DNA from: an uncultured bacterium
GTDB lineage: Bacteria; Bacillota; Clostridia; Oscillospirales; Oscillospiraceae
Direction of reading: 5' to 3'
Assembly: GCA_948469375.1 (NCBI GenBank)
Contig: CAOKLO010000003.1
Location: 1-64,000, forward strand
Length of the DNA: 64,000 nucleotides
The position numbers and the translations under genes are program-made. The notes beneath the pieces are model-generated. The model was not told the DNA's origin. It saw only the letters and a list, made by a program, of their open reading frames with translations, and made no database searches. Below are positions 26,406-36,402 of the stretch, one piece after another (the stretch's first letter is position 1; each line of letters opens with the position of its first letter).

Positions 26406-28337
26406 TCACACCCAGTTGGCGCTGTTGGAACTTTTCCCGTGGAGCTGATAGTCCGGGTTGGGTGCGCTGACCCGGCGGATGGCGCACTGGTCGGTGCAGT
26501 TGCCGGCCACGGCCTTTAGCTCCGCATTGCCCTCCAGGGGGACTTTGAATTCAAACACCCTTTTCCCGGTCTTTTCCTCCACCAGCTTGCCGTTGACGTA
26601 CAGCGCCACTTTGCTCTGATTGGAATACACTTTGACCTTGGCGACTGCCTCGGGCCGGTCGACATACCGGCTGCCGCAGATGTGGACGAAGGGTTCATCG
26701 CTCCACCAGGCTTTGTAGAGGTAGAAGCTGTCTTTTTTCGTCTTGCGGTCAAAGGTCACCAGGCCCTTGTGGTTCATCCCCGGCTCGCCTCCCTGGTCCC
26801 GGGCGTCGGCGGCAAAGTCGAACATATTCCAGACGTGGGTTGCCCAGAGGAAGGGACGGTGCTCAAAGCAGCGCAGCATATACTCGTGGTAGACGCACTG
26901 GTATTCCTCAGTATGGTCGCCCCGGCGGGGCTTGGAGGAATGCAGGTTGGGCATTGCCTCACAGCCGTACTCGGAGTAGCCCAGCGGCCTGTCCGGGTAG
27001 CATTTGTGGAAGAAGTCGATCCACAGGTCGTTGAGGAACAGCCCCGGTACATACCACCCCAGGTACAGGTTCCAGCTCACCACATCGGTGATGTGGGCGG
27101 TCTTGTTGAACGGCCCGCACATGGCGTAGCAGGCCAGGGTGGTGAGCCGGGTGGGATCCAGCTGGTGGTACAGGTCGTTGAGCACCCGGTGGTTATCCAG
27201 CATATCCACCTTATCCTTGGTGGAAATGGTGATCTCGTTGGACACCCCCCAGACGACGATAGACGGGTGGTTGTAGTTCTGGATGACCAATTCTTTGGCT
27301 TGGCTGATGGTATTGTCCCGGCCGCTGGCCATATGCTCCGAGATATAGGGGATCTCCGCCCACACCACCATGCCATACCGGTCGCACAGGTCGTAAAAAT
27401 ACTGGTCATGCTGGTAGTGGGCCAGGCGGATGGTGTTGGCCCCCATCTCCCGGATCAGCGCCATGTCGGCATCATGGTGCTGCTTTGTGATGGCGTTGCC
27501 GATTCCCCTCCAGTCCTGGTGGCGGCTGACGCCCCGCAGGGGATAGCTGCGCCCGTTGAGGAAGAACCCCTCTCTGGGATCTACCCGAAAGTCCCGCACA
27601 CCAAAACGGGCGCTGACCTGATCTACCGTTTTATCCCCTATGGTGAGGGTTGCCACTGCAGTGTAAAGATAAGGATCCCTTATCCCATCCCATAGATGTA
27701 CATCAGGCAAATCCAGCTTGCCGCTGTCCGCATCAATAGCAGCGGCCTCTTTTCCCGCCCCATCCAGAATGGAGATATGCACCTGGCCGTCTTCGCAGTT
27801 CCTCCAGGTTTTTACCTGCACCTCGCCCTTGCTGTAGTTTTCGACGGGCTTGGCCGTGACCATGATGCCCAGCCCACCCAGGTAATCCAAGTCGAAGTGA
27901 CATTTGTTGGCCACAATTAACGAGACATCCCGGTAAATGCCGCCGTAGAAGGTGAAATCCGCTTTCTGGGGGTACACCCGATCGTTGATGCCGTTATCCA
28001 CGTGGACCATCAGGACATTGCTGTCTGAGATCAATTCTGTGACATCCCATCGAAAGGTAGAATAACCGCCGTTGTGTATCCCAACAAACGTCCCGTTCAG
28101 TTCTACCTTGGCCGACGCGTTTACCCCCTGGAATTCCAGGTATACCCGCTGCTCCGCGGTGAACTCCGGCTTGGAAAAGGTTCTGCAATAGATGCACGTT
28201 CCTCGCCAATAGTCGTTCCCGCCATCCTGGCCGTCGATGCTGTTCCAGGTATGGGGCAGATTCACACGCTGTGTCCCGCCGCTTGGCCCGGTGAAGCTCC
28301 AGCCTTCATTGATATTGATCCGTGTTCGCAGTTTCAT
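26406..28337 (-). CDS. GH2 beta-galactosidase/glucuronidase-type hydrolase
   Basis: A 643-residue GH2 enzyme with a sugar-binding domain (1-165), Ig-like domain (170-270) and barrel (275-560), plus a short C-terminal domain. The acid/base is in VWGVSNEI and the nucleophile in GYSEYGCE. THVWNMFDFAADARDQGG matches small bacterial beta-galactosidases. No signal peptide. The ATG at 28337 is preferred to an upstream GTG at 28346, though both have a weak ribosome site. Its stop is 22 bases from the GH3 gene start. Confidence 0.9.
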   Translation of the reverse strand: MKLRTRININEGWSFTGPSGGTQRVNLPHTWNSIDGQDGGNDYWRGTCIYCRTFSKPEFTAEQRVYLEFQGVNASAKVELNGTFVGIHNGGYSTFRWDVTELISDSNVLMVHVDNGINDRVYPQKADFTFYGGIYRDVSLIVANKCHFDLDYLGGLGIMVTAKPVENYSKGEVQVKTWRNCEDGQVHISILDGAGKEAAAIDADSGKLDLPDVHLWDGIRDPYLYTAVATLTIGDKTVDQVSARFGVRDFRVDPREGFFLNGRSYPLRGVSRHQDWRGIGNAITKQHHDADMALIREMGANTIRLAHYQHDQYFYDLCDRYGMVVWAEIPYISEHMASGRDNTISQAKELVIQNYNHPSIVVWGVSNEITISTKDKVDMLDNHRVLNDLYHQLDPTRLTTLACYAMCGPFNKTAHITDVVSWNLYLGWYVPGLFLNDLWIDFFHKCYPDRPLGYSEYGCEAMPNLHSSKPRRGDHTEEYQCVYHEYMLRCFEHRPFLWATHVWNMFDFAADARDQGGEPGMNHKGLVTFDRKTKKDSFYLYKAWWSDEPFVHICGSRYVDRPEAVAKVKVYSNQSKVALYVNGKLVEEKTGKRVFEFKVPLEGNAELKAVAGNCTDQCAIRRVSAPNPDYQLHGKSSNSANWV

Positions 28338-28350
28338 TTGCCTCACCTAC

Positions 28351-29199
28351 TCAAATGTATTTCTCCAAAAAGCCAGCGCTGCGCTGAAAGCTTTTGACCG
28401 GCGATTTGTCCACCCAGTTGCGGTGGCTCTCCAGAATCACAGCCTCCACAGGCACAGACTTGGCCTGCTCTACCAGGGGCAGCAAATCCATATTTCCATA
28501 GCCCAGCTCCATGCTGTCGCTTTTCAGGATAGGGGTCATGGCTGGCCCGGACAGCCGCGTCCCTCGGTCGTTAATGTGCCATAGCTTCATGCGTCCCCCC
28601 AGTTGCTTCATCCAGAACAGGGCGTTGGCACCCCCTTCCGTGAACCAGTAGCTGTCGAATTCAAAACCTACCGTCGCCGGATCTGTCTCGGACAGCAGGA
28701 TGTCATAGGCCCGTTGTCCCCGGTTCACCCACTGCAATTCGCAGTTGTGGTTATGATACAGCAGGCTGACGCCCTCCCGGGCCAGCGCTTCCCCGGCCCG
28801 GTTCAGGCGGGCGGCCAGCTCCCTGACCGCCCTTTCGTCGCCGTAGGGGAAGCGGTACATCCCTGTGATCACCGCGTACTTCGCCCCCAGTGCCTTGACC
28901 TCGGCGGCGGTGGCGGGGATGTCCTTTTCCACGCTGTCCAAGTCGGTGTGCAGGCTGACCACCCGGAGCCCGGATCCCTTTACCAGTCGGGGCCAGTCCA
29001 GCCTGCCGCCCCCGCCCACGGGCATACCGGCAGCTTTAGTGATGAGGCGGACTAAAAGGCCACTGGGGTGGATCATAAAGCTGCACAGCTCGATCCCATC
29101 GTACCCGGCATCCTTCATTTTTTGCAGCGTATCCCGGGCCTGGGCCTCATTATTCAGCACCGTGCCCAGCATGAACTGCTGGACTGCTTTGATCGGCAT
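28351..29199 (-). CDS. Sugar phosphate isomerase/epimerase (AP-endonuclease-2 TIM barrel)
   Basis: A 282-residue TIM-barrel protein of the xylose-isomerase-like family. LLYHNHNCELQ, EFDSYWFTEGG and KLWHINDRG contain the metal-binding His/Asp/Glu set, and the final ILESHRN supplies the last glutamate. GGGAGGG precedes the ATG. In glycosidase clusters such proteins act as epimerases, isomerases or keto-sugar lyases. The exact reaction cannot be read from the sequence. It sits between an SGNH lipoprotein and GH2/GH3 enzymes. Confidence 0.85.
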   Translation of the reverse strand: MPIKAVQQFMLGTVLNNEAQARDTLQKMKDAGYDGIELCSFMIHPSGLLVRLITKAAGMPVGGGGRLDWPRLVKGSGLRVVSLHTDLDSVEKDIPATAAEVKALGAKYAVITGMYRFPYGDERAVRELAARLNRAGEALAREGVSLLYHNHNCELQWVNRGQRAYDILLSETDPATVGFEFDSYWFTEGGANALFWMKQLGGRMKLWHINDRGTRLSGPAMTPILKSDSMELGYGNMDLLPLVEQAKSVPVEAVILESHRNWVDKSPVKSFQRSAGFLEKYI

Positions 29200-29225
29200 G
29201 GATGTTTCCCTCCCTTTTTACATTT

Positions 29226-30257
29226 TTAAATCCCCGACAGCGCTTCTTCAAATTTTGGCAGCCACCACTCCCGATAGCCGGCCTTTGTCGGATGGATGTT
29301 GTCTGCCATATAGAGCGCCCGTTCTTCCTCGCTGATGTCGTTGAACGCCTGGTCACGATATAGGTCAATGATGGTCACGCCCCATTTTTCCGCGAGCTCC
29401 TCCAGCGCCTGCACCATCGTTTCATAGTTTTCGTCATCCATGGGCGGGTTGGTGTAGAAATACACGGGGCAGTCCCATGTGCCTTTGGCCGTGGCGATGA
29501 TGTACTCCATTGCCCCAAAGGTGGTGGCGGTGTCAAAGGCGGCGGCATCGCGCACATCCGCCGGCGTCACAGCGCCAAAACCATCAGGGAAACCCTTATC
29601 GTTTGTGGACAGCTGGCAGATGAACGCGTCCACATGGCCTGCCCTTTCATCAGAGGCCAGATACTGATCCAGACGGCTTACGTAGCTGCTGTTGGCCCGG
29701 TCCGCCAGCGTGGTGCCGGACACAGCCTCCTTGATACACTGGGCTCCATGCTTTTTTGCCAGGAAGTCGGCCATAGATTCCTGACCGGAACTGGCCCCTT
29801 CTGTGACAGAGGAGCCCAGCCAGAAGATGACCTTTCCCGCCAGGGGGCTACCGGCGGTTTCCCGTGTGCCTGCGACAGAGTATTCCTCCCGGTTTCCCTT
29901 CAGCGTGACCTTGATGTTCTGCTCCACGGTTTCCCCTCCATAGACAAATTTAGCAAACAGGGACGTCCGCGTCAGCGGTTGGTCTACGATGATCCCCTCA
30001 TAGGCCACGTTTTCCAGCATTGAGCCGTCTTTCAACTTGGCGTTGATGACAACCCCGGCCGGATCAAAGGTCTCGCCCTCCTCATACTCCAGCTTCTCCG
30101 GCGGTTGCACGATGGTGAGCTTCCAGACCTGAGCGACACTCGCCTCGCTCCCGCCAGCAGGCGCGTCTGAGCTTTTACCGGCCCCTGCTCCACAGGCACT
30201 CAAAAAGAGTGCCGCCATCAGTAGCAGTGTTCCAAGCCGCATCGTTTTCTTGTTCAT
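29226..30257 (-). CDS. Lipoprotein with Ig-like domain and SGNH esterase
   Basis: A 343-residue secreted lipoprotein. The signal peptide ends in the lipobox LSAC (about residue 21). Residues ~45-120 resemble a bacterial Ig-like domain (KLEYEEGETFDPAGVVI). The rest is an SGNH hydrolase: FWLGSSVTEG with the serine, LSTNDKG as block III and DNIHPTKAG as the Asp-His pair. The ATG at 30257 follows GGAGGG by 10 bases. It should work at the cell surface, removing acyl groups from glycans or glycosides before uptake. It is the first gene of the 22373-30257 gene run. Confidence 0.88.
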   Translation of the reverse strand: MNKKTMRLGTLLLMAALFLSACGAGAGKSSDAPAGGSEASVAQVWKLTIVQPPEKLEYEEGETFDPAGVVINAKLKDGSMLENVAYEGIIVDQPLTRTSLFAKFVYGGETVEQNIKVTLKGNREEYSVAGTRETAGSPLAGKVIFWLGSSVTEGASSGQESMADFLAKKHGAQCIKEAVSGTTLADRANSSYVSRLDQYLASDERAGHVDAFICQLSTNDKGFPDGFGAVTPADVRDAAAFDTATTFGAMEYIIATAKGTWDCPVYFYTNPPMDDENYETMVQALEELAEKWGVTIIDLYRDQAFNDISEEERALYMADNIHPTKAGYREWWLPKFEEALSGI

Positions 30258-30300
30258 CTGAGATCTACCCTCCTGTTTTGAGCTACCGGACAAACCGATC

Positions 30301-30326
30301 AAAAGTCGGCTCACCGACAGCTTTTT
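30301..30326 (-). terminator. Weak hairpin terminator downstream of GH3 copy 1
   Basis: On the minus strand AAAAAGCTGTCGG-TGAG-CCGACTTTT forms a 5-bp GC stem with A/T flanks. It lies in the 88 bases between the membrane GH3 gene and the SGNH lipoprotein gene and may partly separate the two transcripts. Confidence 0.5.
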
Positions 30327-30345
30327 GCGTTTTGTGCACAGGTGG

Positions 30346-33306
30346 TCACTTTTCCTGCTTCTGCTTTTTCTTCGTCCGCACCACTATGAACGCACTTCCC
30401 ACAGCCAGCAGGGCGCACACGCCGGTGGCGGCGTACAGCGCAATCCGCCACAAGGGAGTCACACTGACAACGGTAGCGTTGCCCATGTTCATAGCGTTAG
30501 TCCGGGTGATGCTGAACACCACGTTCTTGGCCGCGTTGTGGACCGCCGCAGCGATGGCCGGATCGTTGTCGGTCCCGTCCAGGGTACCCATGCCGCCCTT
30601 CTGTCCACACCAATAGTCCTGGCCAGCCAGCACGCCCAGACGATAGTCCATCCACTTGGCGTTGATGGCCATGTCGGTGATGGCGGAGCCCTCCATGCCC
30701 CACTCGTTTCGGAGGATGCCGGTCATCAGGCCGTGGTGGGCACCGGACCACACCACGCCAATGCGGTTGAAAGAGCTCATGACGTTGGAAGCGCCACCCC
30801 GGATCGCACCCTCAAAGCTCTCCAGATACAGTTCCCGGATGGACTGCTCGTTGGCCCAAACGGAGATCCCATACCGGCCCTGCTCCTGGTCGTTGAGGGC
30901 GAAATGCTTCACAAAGGCCAGCATCCCCCGGTCGTGGAGGCCCTGGACCTGGGCGGCGGCAATCTCGCCGGACAGCCAGCCGTCCTCGGAGTAATACTCA
31001 TTGTGCCGGCCCAGATAGGGGCTCCGGTGGATATTCACGCCGGGGGCATAAATACCGGCTACGGCGGCGGCGTTGTCCCCGGACTGGGCGTGGAGCATAT
31101 CCTCGCCCATGCACTTGCCCACCTCCTGGATCAGCTCTCGGTTATAGGTGGCCGCCATCACATCCTCGGAGGTAAAGGCCATGCCGTTGGCCCCGCCCAC
31201 GATGCTCTTGGTGAAGCCGGTGGGGCCGTCAAATTCCTGGGTGGCGGGCAGATTGATGGCCGGGAGCACCTGGGTCTGGTAGGAGCCGTTATAGATCAGG
31301 TTCAGCATATCTTCGTAGGAGAGCTGGCCGATCAGCTCATCCCAGGCGGGATCGTCATAGCCCTTGTCCACAAAGTCGATGGCGTTGAGGGAGCCGCCCG
31401 TCCCGGCGGCGAGAGCCTGGCTCACGTCGGACCAATAGAGCTGCTTGTACTGCTCCACCAGGGCGTCCCTGCCGGCGTCCTCATGGGTCAGGCCGTCGTC
31501 CCACATGGCGTCTGTAGCCCGCAGGCTCACAGCGGCCTGGGGGAAGGTTCCGGTCCAGTTGCTGCGGGTGAGGTAGACCACCTGCTGATCCTCCGCGCCC
31601 TCGTACTTGTTCAGATCGGCGTTGTCGAACAGGTTGGTGATGGGCTTCCCTGTGGCGGAGGAGACCGCATAGGTGGTGGTATCCAGGGCGGGGTTGTTCC
31701 ATTTGGCCGTGAGGGCCGCGTCGCCGGTACCGATCATGCGGGAGGCGTCCGCCCCCTTGGCCATCAGGATGTTGTTGACGGCGTTGTGGGCGTCAGTGCC
31801 CACGGTGAAGTAGTAGTCCCCGGCGTCCAGGATGTAGGTCTTGGCGGCGTTGGCGTCATAGCTGGTCAGATCCTCTTTCAGGACGCGGATATCAAAGTGC
31901 TCGGTCTCGCCGGCCTTGATCTCCTTTTTGTCAAAGCCGCACAGCTCCACGGCGGCCTTCTCGATCCCGTTCTCCCGGTCATAGTCGGTATAGGGGGACT
32001 GGAAGTAAATCTGCACGGTGTGCTTGCCGTCCATACTGCCGGTGTTGGCCACATCCACCCCCACCTGGAAAGCTTCGCCCTGGTCCTCCACGGTGAAGTT
32101 GGAGTACTCGAAGGTGGTGTAGCTCAGGCCGGAGCCGAAGGGGAAGGCCACATCGGCGTTGTAGTCGTACTCCCCGGCGCTGCCCTGTCCCAGCACGTAG
32201 TCCTCATACCGGGTCTCGTAGTAGCGGTAGCCCACGTAGATGCCCTCCTGGTACACCACGTAGTTCATATTGCACTTTTCAATGCCGGGGGCGGTGTTGT
32301 TCTGGGCAAAGGCCAGGTCCAGCTGGGCGGCGTTGGTATAGGGGAACGCGTCGTAGTTCACCATGGCGGGGGAGGAGTGGTTGTCCTTCAGGAAGGTGTC
32401 CACGATCCGCCCGGAGGGGTTCACCTTGCCCGCCAGGATGTCCGTCACGGCGGGCAGGCCATTGATGCCCAGGTTGCCCGTCCACACCACGGCGTCGATG
32501 TCATACTCGTCGATGAAGTCCAGCTGAAGGGTGCTGGAGGAGTTGAGCAGGACGATGATCTTTTTGAACACACCCTGATCCTTCAAATCTTTCAGGTTTT
32601 GGAGCAGCTCCATCTCCTCCTTGCACAGCCGGAGATAGTCGCCGCCGGTCATGTAGGGCTCCAGCGCCTCCAGCCCGCTGGGCAGGTCGGCGCCCTCGCC
32701 GGAGGAACGGGACAGGGTGACCAGGGCGGCGTCGCCATAGTCGGCAAAGGTGGATTTCAGCGCGTCGGTGTACTTCTCCCAGGGCACCTCGTTGATGCGG
32801 TATTGGGAGGGGTCGCCGCCGGACAGGGCCGCGTTTTCCCGCTTATAGCCGCTGGTGACATAGAACTTCCACAGATCGGTGTTTACACACCCCGGCTGGA
32901 AGCTGTCCTCCAGCGCGGAGTACAGGCTGGCGCCCTCGCCGGTGGAGACAAAGGCAGAGCCGGTTCCCACCTTCACCGGGTCCACAGAGGACTGGGAGAA
33001 GCAGGAGAACCTGGTGTCGGCGGCCAGGGGGAGGGTATTGTCCCGGTTGAGCAGCACCGAGGCCCCCTCCGCCATCACCTGGCGGCACACGTTCCAGTCG
33101 TTGGCCACCAGCTCCTCCTCGGAGTCGTAACGGGTCCAGTAGAAGATCTGGGCGTCCGGGTCGGGGATGATGCGCTGGGTCTCGGCGTTCAGCGCCACGT
33201 TGATCATGGGCGCGAAATAGTTGGTGATGGGGATCGCGGCCACGCAGATCGCCGTGAACACGGCGAAAACCGCCATGGGGATCTTCCAAAAGTTCCTCTT
33301 TTTCAT
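30346..33306 (-). CDS. Membrane-anchored GH3 with reversed domain order (copy 1)
   Basis: A 986-residue GH3 protein whose domains are circularly permuted. A signal-anchor helix (about 7-28) is followed by the GH3 C-terminal-type sandwich (LNRDNTLPL), an FnIII-like domain after AFPFGSGLSYTTFEYS, a linker, and then the catalytic barrel. Barrel landmarks are IYAPGVNIHRSPYLGRHNEYYSEDGW, VKHFALNDQE and the nucleophile D878 in SAITDMA. A second hydrophobic helix and a basic tail (KKKQKQEK) end the protein. Both termini should be cytosolic and the enzyme outside. GGAGGG precedes the ATG. Very similar to the next gene. Confidence 0.9.
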   Translation of the reverse strand: MKKRNFWKIPMAVFAVFTAICVAAIPITNYFAPMINVALNAETQRIIPDPDAQIFYWTRYDSEEELVANDWNVCRQVMAEGASVLLNRDNTLPLAADTRFSCFSQSSVDPVKVGTGSAFVSTGEGASLYSALEDSFQPGCVNTDLWKFYVTSGYKRENAALSGGDPSQYRINEVPWEKYTDALKSTFADYGDAALVTLSRSSGEGADLPSGLEALEPYMTGGDYLRLCKEEMELLQNLKDLKDQGVFKKIIVLLNSSSTLQLDFIDEYDIDAVVWTGNLGINGLPAVTDILAGKVNPSGRIVDTFLKDNHSSPAMVNYDAFPYTNAAQLDLAFAQNNTAPGIEKCNMNYVVYQEGIYVGYRYYETRYEDYVLGQGSAGEYDYNADVAFPFGSGLSYTTFEYSNFTVEDQGEAFQVGVDVANTGSMDGKHTVQIYFQSPYTDYDRENGIEKAAVELCGFDKKEIKAGETEHFDIRVLKEDLTSYDANAAKTYILDAGDYYFTVGTDAHNAVNNILMAKGADASRMIGTGDAALTAKWNNPALDTTTYAVSSATGKPITNLFDNADLNKYEGAEDQQVVYLTRSNWTGTFPQAAVSLRATDAMWDDGLTHEDAGRDALVEQYKQLYWSDVSQALAAGTGGSLNAIDFVDKGYDDPAWDELIGQLSYEDMLNLIYNGSYQTQVLPAINLPATQEFDGPTGFTKSIVGGANGMAFTSEDVMAATYNRELIQEVGKCMGEDMLHAQSGDNAAAVAGIYAPGVNIHRSPYLGRHNEYYSEDGWLSGEIAAAQVQGLHDRGMLAFVKHFALNDQEQGRYGISVWANEQSIRELYLESFEGAIRGGASNVMSSFNRIGVVWSGAHHGLMTGILRNEWGMEGSAITDMAINAKWMDYRLGVLAGQDYWCGQKGGMGTLDGTDNDPAIAAAVHNAAKNVVFSITRTNAMNMGNATVVSVTPLWRIALYAATGVCALLAVGSAFIVVRTKKKQKQEK

Positions 33307-33332
33307 AGCTGCCCTCCTGAATAAAAGAAATA

Positions 33333-33370
33333 GGCGGGCCGCGGGCACAGGTCTCAGCCCTCGGCCCGCC
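33333..33370 (-). terminator. Hairpin terminator/attenuator between GH3 copies 1 and 2
   Basis: Arms GGCGGGCCGCGGGC and GCCCTCGGCCCGCC pair with one mismatch around a 10-base loop. On the minus strand the stem is followed by TATTTCTTTTATT. It would lower expression of copy 1 relative to copy 2. Confidence 0.7.
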
Positions 33371-33383
33371 GGATTGCGGTAGA

Positions 33384-36341
33384 TCAGCCGTTCTTTGCTT
33401 TCTTTTTGCTGCGGATCAGCATGAACACACTGCCCGCGGTGAGCACTGCCATCACGCCGGTGGCGGCATAGATGGCCACCTGCCACCAGGGGGTGATGGC
33501 CCGCACGGTGGCGTTGCCCACGTTCATGGCGTGGCTGTGGGTGATGGAGTAGGCGATGTGCTTGACGGCGGTCTGCACGGCGGAGACGATGGCGGGGTCC
33601 TTATCCAGCCCGTCCAGGGTCTCCATGCCCATGCTGTAGCCGTCCCACAGATCCTGGCCCGCCAGCACGCCCAGGCGGTAGTCCATGTAGGCCGCCATGA
33701 CGGAGCAGTCGGTGATGGCAGCGCCCTTCATGCCCCACTCGTCCCGGAGGACGCCGGTCATCAGGCCGTGGTGGGCCCCGCTCCAGGTAACGCCCAGGCG
33801 GTTGAAGGAGCTCATCACGCCCATGCCGCCGCCCCGGGCCACGCTGCCCTCAAAGCCCTCCAGGTACAGCTCGCGGATGGCCTGCTCGTTGGACCAGGTG
33901 GAGATGCCGTAGCGCCCCTCCTCCTGGTCGTTGAGGGCAAAGTGCTTGGTGAACACGTACACACCCCGATCCTGGATGGCGGCCACCTCCACGGCGGCTA
34001 CCCGGCCAGACAGCCAGCCGTCCTCGGAGTAGTACTCGAAATTGCGCCCGCAGTATGGGGTGCGGTGGATATTGGCCCCGGGGCCGTAGATGCCGGAGAA
34101 CACGGTGCCGGATTCGTCGGTGGCGTGGAGGAAGTCCTCGCCGATGCACTTGCCCATGTTCTCAATGAGCTCCAGGTTGAAGGTGGCGGCCATCACATCC
34201 TCAGAGGTGTAGGCCATGGCGGAGGAGCCGCCCATCAGGCTCTTGGTAAAGCCCTGGGGGCCGTTCTCATCGTTGGTGCCGGGCAGGCTGATGGAGGGCA
34301 CCGGCTGGGTGAGGTGGAAGCCGTTGTAGATCAGGTTGGTCATCTCGCTGTAGGGGATCTGGCTGACCAGGTCGTTCCAGGAGGGGTCGTCCGCCTCGGT
34401 CTCGGCAAACATACTGGCGCTGAGTGTACCGGACACACCTATCTTGGGCATCGTGGCATCAGACCAATAGCGATTCTTGGCGGTTTCCACCATGGCCGCG
34501 CGGTCCGCCTCGTTGTGGGACAGGCCGTCCTTCCACATCTGGTCGGTGATCTTCAGCGAGACGGTGGAGGGCCAGGTGCCCGTCCAGTCGCTTCGGCTCA
34601 GGTAGGTGATATCCTGGCCGTCGTCGCCCTCGTACTTGTTCAGGTCGGCATCCTCAAACAGGTTGGTGATGGGCTTGCCGGTGACGGAGGACACGGCGTA
34701 GGTGGTCTTGTCAAAGGTGGGGTTGTTCCACTTGGACGCCAGCCCGGCGTCCCCGGCGGCGGTCATGCGGCCCTGATCCGCGCCCTTGGCGGCCAGGATG
34801 TTGTTGACGGCGTCATGGGCGTCCTTGCCCACGGTGAAGTAGTAGTCGCCGTCCTCCAGGATGTAGGTCTTGGCGTTCATGTGGTCGTAGGAGGTCAGAT
34901 CCTCCTTCTCCACGGTAATGGTGAAGTGCTCGGTGTCCCCGGCGGCGATGAACTTCTTGTCGAAGCCGCACAGCTCCACCGCGGCCTTCTCCACCTGGTT
35001 GTCGATATCATACTGGGTATAGGGGGACTGGAAGTAGATCTGCACGGTGTGCTTGCCGTCCACCGCGCCGGTGTTCTTCACGTCCACCTCCACCTGGAAG
35101 GTATTGCCCTGCTCCTGAACGGAGAAGTTGGAGTACTCGAAGGTTGTGTAGCTCAGGCCGTAGCCGAAGGGGAAGGCCACGTCGGCGCTGTAGTCATACT
35201 CCCCGGCGTTGCCCTGGCCCAGCACATAGTCCTCATACCGGGTCTCATAGTAGCGGTAACCCACGTAGATGCCCTCCTGGTACACCACGTAGTCCCGGTT
35301 GCACTTGCCGATGCCAGGGTCGGTGTTGTTCTGGGCGGTAGCCACGTCGTAATCCGCGCCGTTAGTATAGGGGTACGCGCCAAAGTTCTGCATGGCGGGG
35401 GAGGAGTGGTTGTCCTTGAGGAAGGTGTCCACGATGCGGCCGGAGGGGTTCACCGTACCAGCCAGGATATCGGCCACGGCGGTGATGCCGGTCATGCCCA
35501 CATCGCCGATCCACAGCACCGCGTCAATGCCGTAGTCGTCCACAAAGTCCAGCTGGAGGGTGTTGGAGGAGTTGAGCAGCACCACGATCTTCTTGAAGGT
35601 ACCCTGCTCCTTGAGCTGCTCCAGGTTCTCCAGCATCTCAATCTCCTCTTTGCACAGGCGCAGGTAATCGCCGTCGGTCATATAGGCTTCCAGCTCGGGC
35701 AGGCCACTGGGCAGGTCGGCGCCCTCGCCGCCGGAGCGGGCCAGCACCACCAGGGCCACGTCACCGTACTGGGACCAGGTGCCCTTCAGGGCATCGGAAT
35801 ACTCGCTCCAGGGCACCTCGTTGATGCGGTACTGGCCCTGGTTGCCGCCGGTGGTGTCGGCGTTCACCCGCTTGTACCCCGCCCCGGCGTAGAATTTCCA
35901 CTGTTCCGGGTTGACGGAGTTTTCACCGAATGCCCCATCCAGCGCCGCCTTGAGGGAGATGGCATCGTCCGCGGACACCTGGCCGGAGCCGGTACCGCCG
36001 TACAGCAGGTTGAAGCTGGACTGGGAGAAGGGGGTAAACTTGGTGCCCGCGGCCAGGGGCAGGGTGTTGTCCCGGTTGACCAGCAGGGCCGCGCCCTCCG
36101 CCTCGATGTCATGGCACAGCTGCTTTTCAAAGGCCACAAGGTCGTCTTCGTTCTCGTAATCGCTCCAGAAATAGATCTTGGCATCGGGGTCAGGGATGAC
36201 TTCCTGGGTCTTAGCCCCCAGGGCCACGTTGATGGCAGTGGCAAATGCGTTGGTGACAGGGATGGCCACGATGCACACCACCAGTAGCAGGGCGGTGATT
36301 ACTGTGAGGATGGTCCACAGCAGGCTGCCTTTTTTCTTCAT
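33384..36341 (-). CDS. Membrane-anchored GH3 with reversed domain order (copy 2)
   Basis: A 985-residue tandem paralogue of copy 1 with the same permuted layout: signal-anchor helix, sandwich domain, FnIII, barrel, C-terminal helix, basic tail. The nucleophile is D878 in AAITDCS; the barrel shows IYGPGANIHRTPYCGRNFEYYSED and TKHFALNDQEEGRYG. Near-identity of some segments (VYQEGIYVGYRYYETRYEDYVLGQG) with copy 1 indicates a recent duplication. The ATG at 36341 has GGAG 8 bases ahead; an adjacent TTG is an alternative. A hairpin terminator lies between it and copy 1. Confidence 0.9.
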   Translation of the reverse strand: MKKKGSLLWTILTVITALLLVVCIVAIPVTNAFATAINVALGAKTQEVIPDPDAKIYFWSDYENEDDLVAFEKQLCHDIEAEGAALLVNRDNTLPLAAGTKFTPFSQSSFNLLYGGTGSGQVSADDAISLKAALDGAFGENSVNPEQWKFYAGAGYKRVNADTTGGNQGQYRINEVPWSEYSDALKGTWSQYGDVALVVLARSGGEGADLPSGLPELEAYMTDGDYLRLCKEEIEMLENLEQLKEQGTFKKIVVLLNSSNTLQLDFVDDYGIDAVLWIGDVGMTGITAVADILAGTVNPSGRIVDTFLKDNHSSPAMQNFGAYPYTNGADYDVATAQNNTDPGIGKCNRDYVVYQEGIYVGYRYYETRYEDYVLGQGNAGEYDYSADVAFPFGYGLSYTTFEYSNFSVQEQGNTFQVEVDVKNTGAVDGKHTVQIYFQSPYTQYDIDNQVEKAAVELCGFDKKFIAAGDTEHFTITVEKEDLTSYDHMNAKTYILEDGDYYFTVGKDAHDAVNNILAAKGADQGRMTAAGDAGLASKWNNPTFDKTTYAVSSVTGKPITNLFEDADLNKYEGDDGQDITYLSRSDWTGTWPSTVSLKITDQMWKDGLSHNEADRAAMVETAKNRYWSDATMPKIGVSGTLSASMFAETEADDPSWNDLVSQIPYSEMTNLIYNGFHLTQPVPSISLPGTNDENGPQGFTKSLMGGSSAMAYTSEDVMAATFNLELIENMGKCIGEDFLHATDESGTVFSGIYGPGANIHRTPYCGRNFEYYSEDGWLSGRVAAVEVAAIQDRGVYVFTKHFALNDQEEGRYGISTWSNEQAIRELYLEGFEGSVARGGGMGVMSSFNRLGVTWSGAHHGLMTGVLRDEWGMKGAAITDCSVMAAYMDYRLGVLAGQDLWDGYSMGMETLDGLDKDPAIVSAVQTAVKHIAYSITHSHAMNVGNATVRAITPWWQVAIYAATGVMAVLTAGSVFMLIRSKKKAKNG

Positions 36342-36360
36342 CAATAACGCTCCTTTTCTA

Positions 36361-36402
36361 AAAAAGGCCCCAGGCGAGCGAGCTGGCCTGGAGCCTTTTT
36401 TG
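36361..36402. terminator. Strong hairpin terminator between lipoprotein and GH3 copy 2
   Basis: AAAAAAGGCCCCAGGC and GCCTGGAGCCTTTTTT pair over 16 bases with one mismatch, with T tracts on both strands. It lies 31 bases past the lipoprotein stop and before the GH3 ribosome site, so GH3 copies 1 and 2 are reached only by read-through or an internal promoter. Confidence 0.82.

Noticed and set aside
28351-29199. C-glycoside deglycosidase subunit
   Set aside because: The AP-endonuclease-2-type barrel would need a partner beta subunit (DUF6379-like), which is not present in the window.
30325-36287. Very long open frames on the plus strand opposite the GH3 genes
   Set aside because: They have no ribosome sites and no recognisable domains, and they are low-complexity Gly/Val/His/Leu translations of GC-rich codons. 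They are shadows of the minus-strand GH3 genes.
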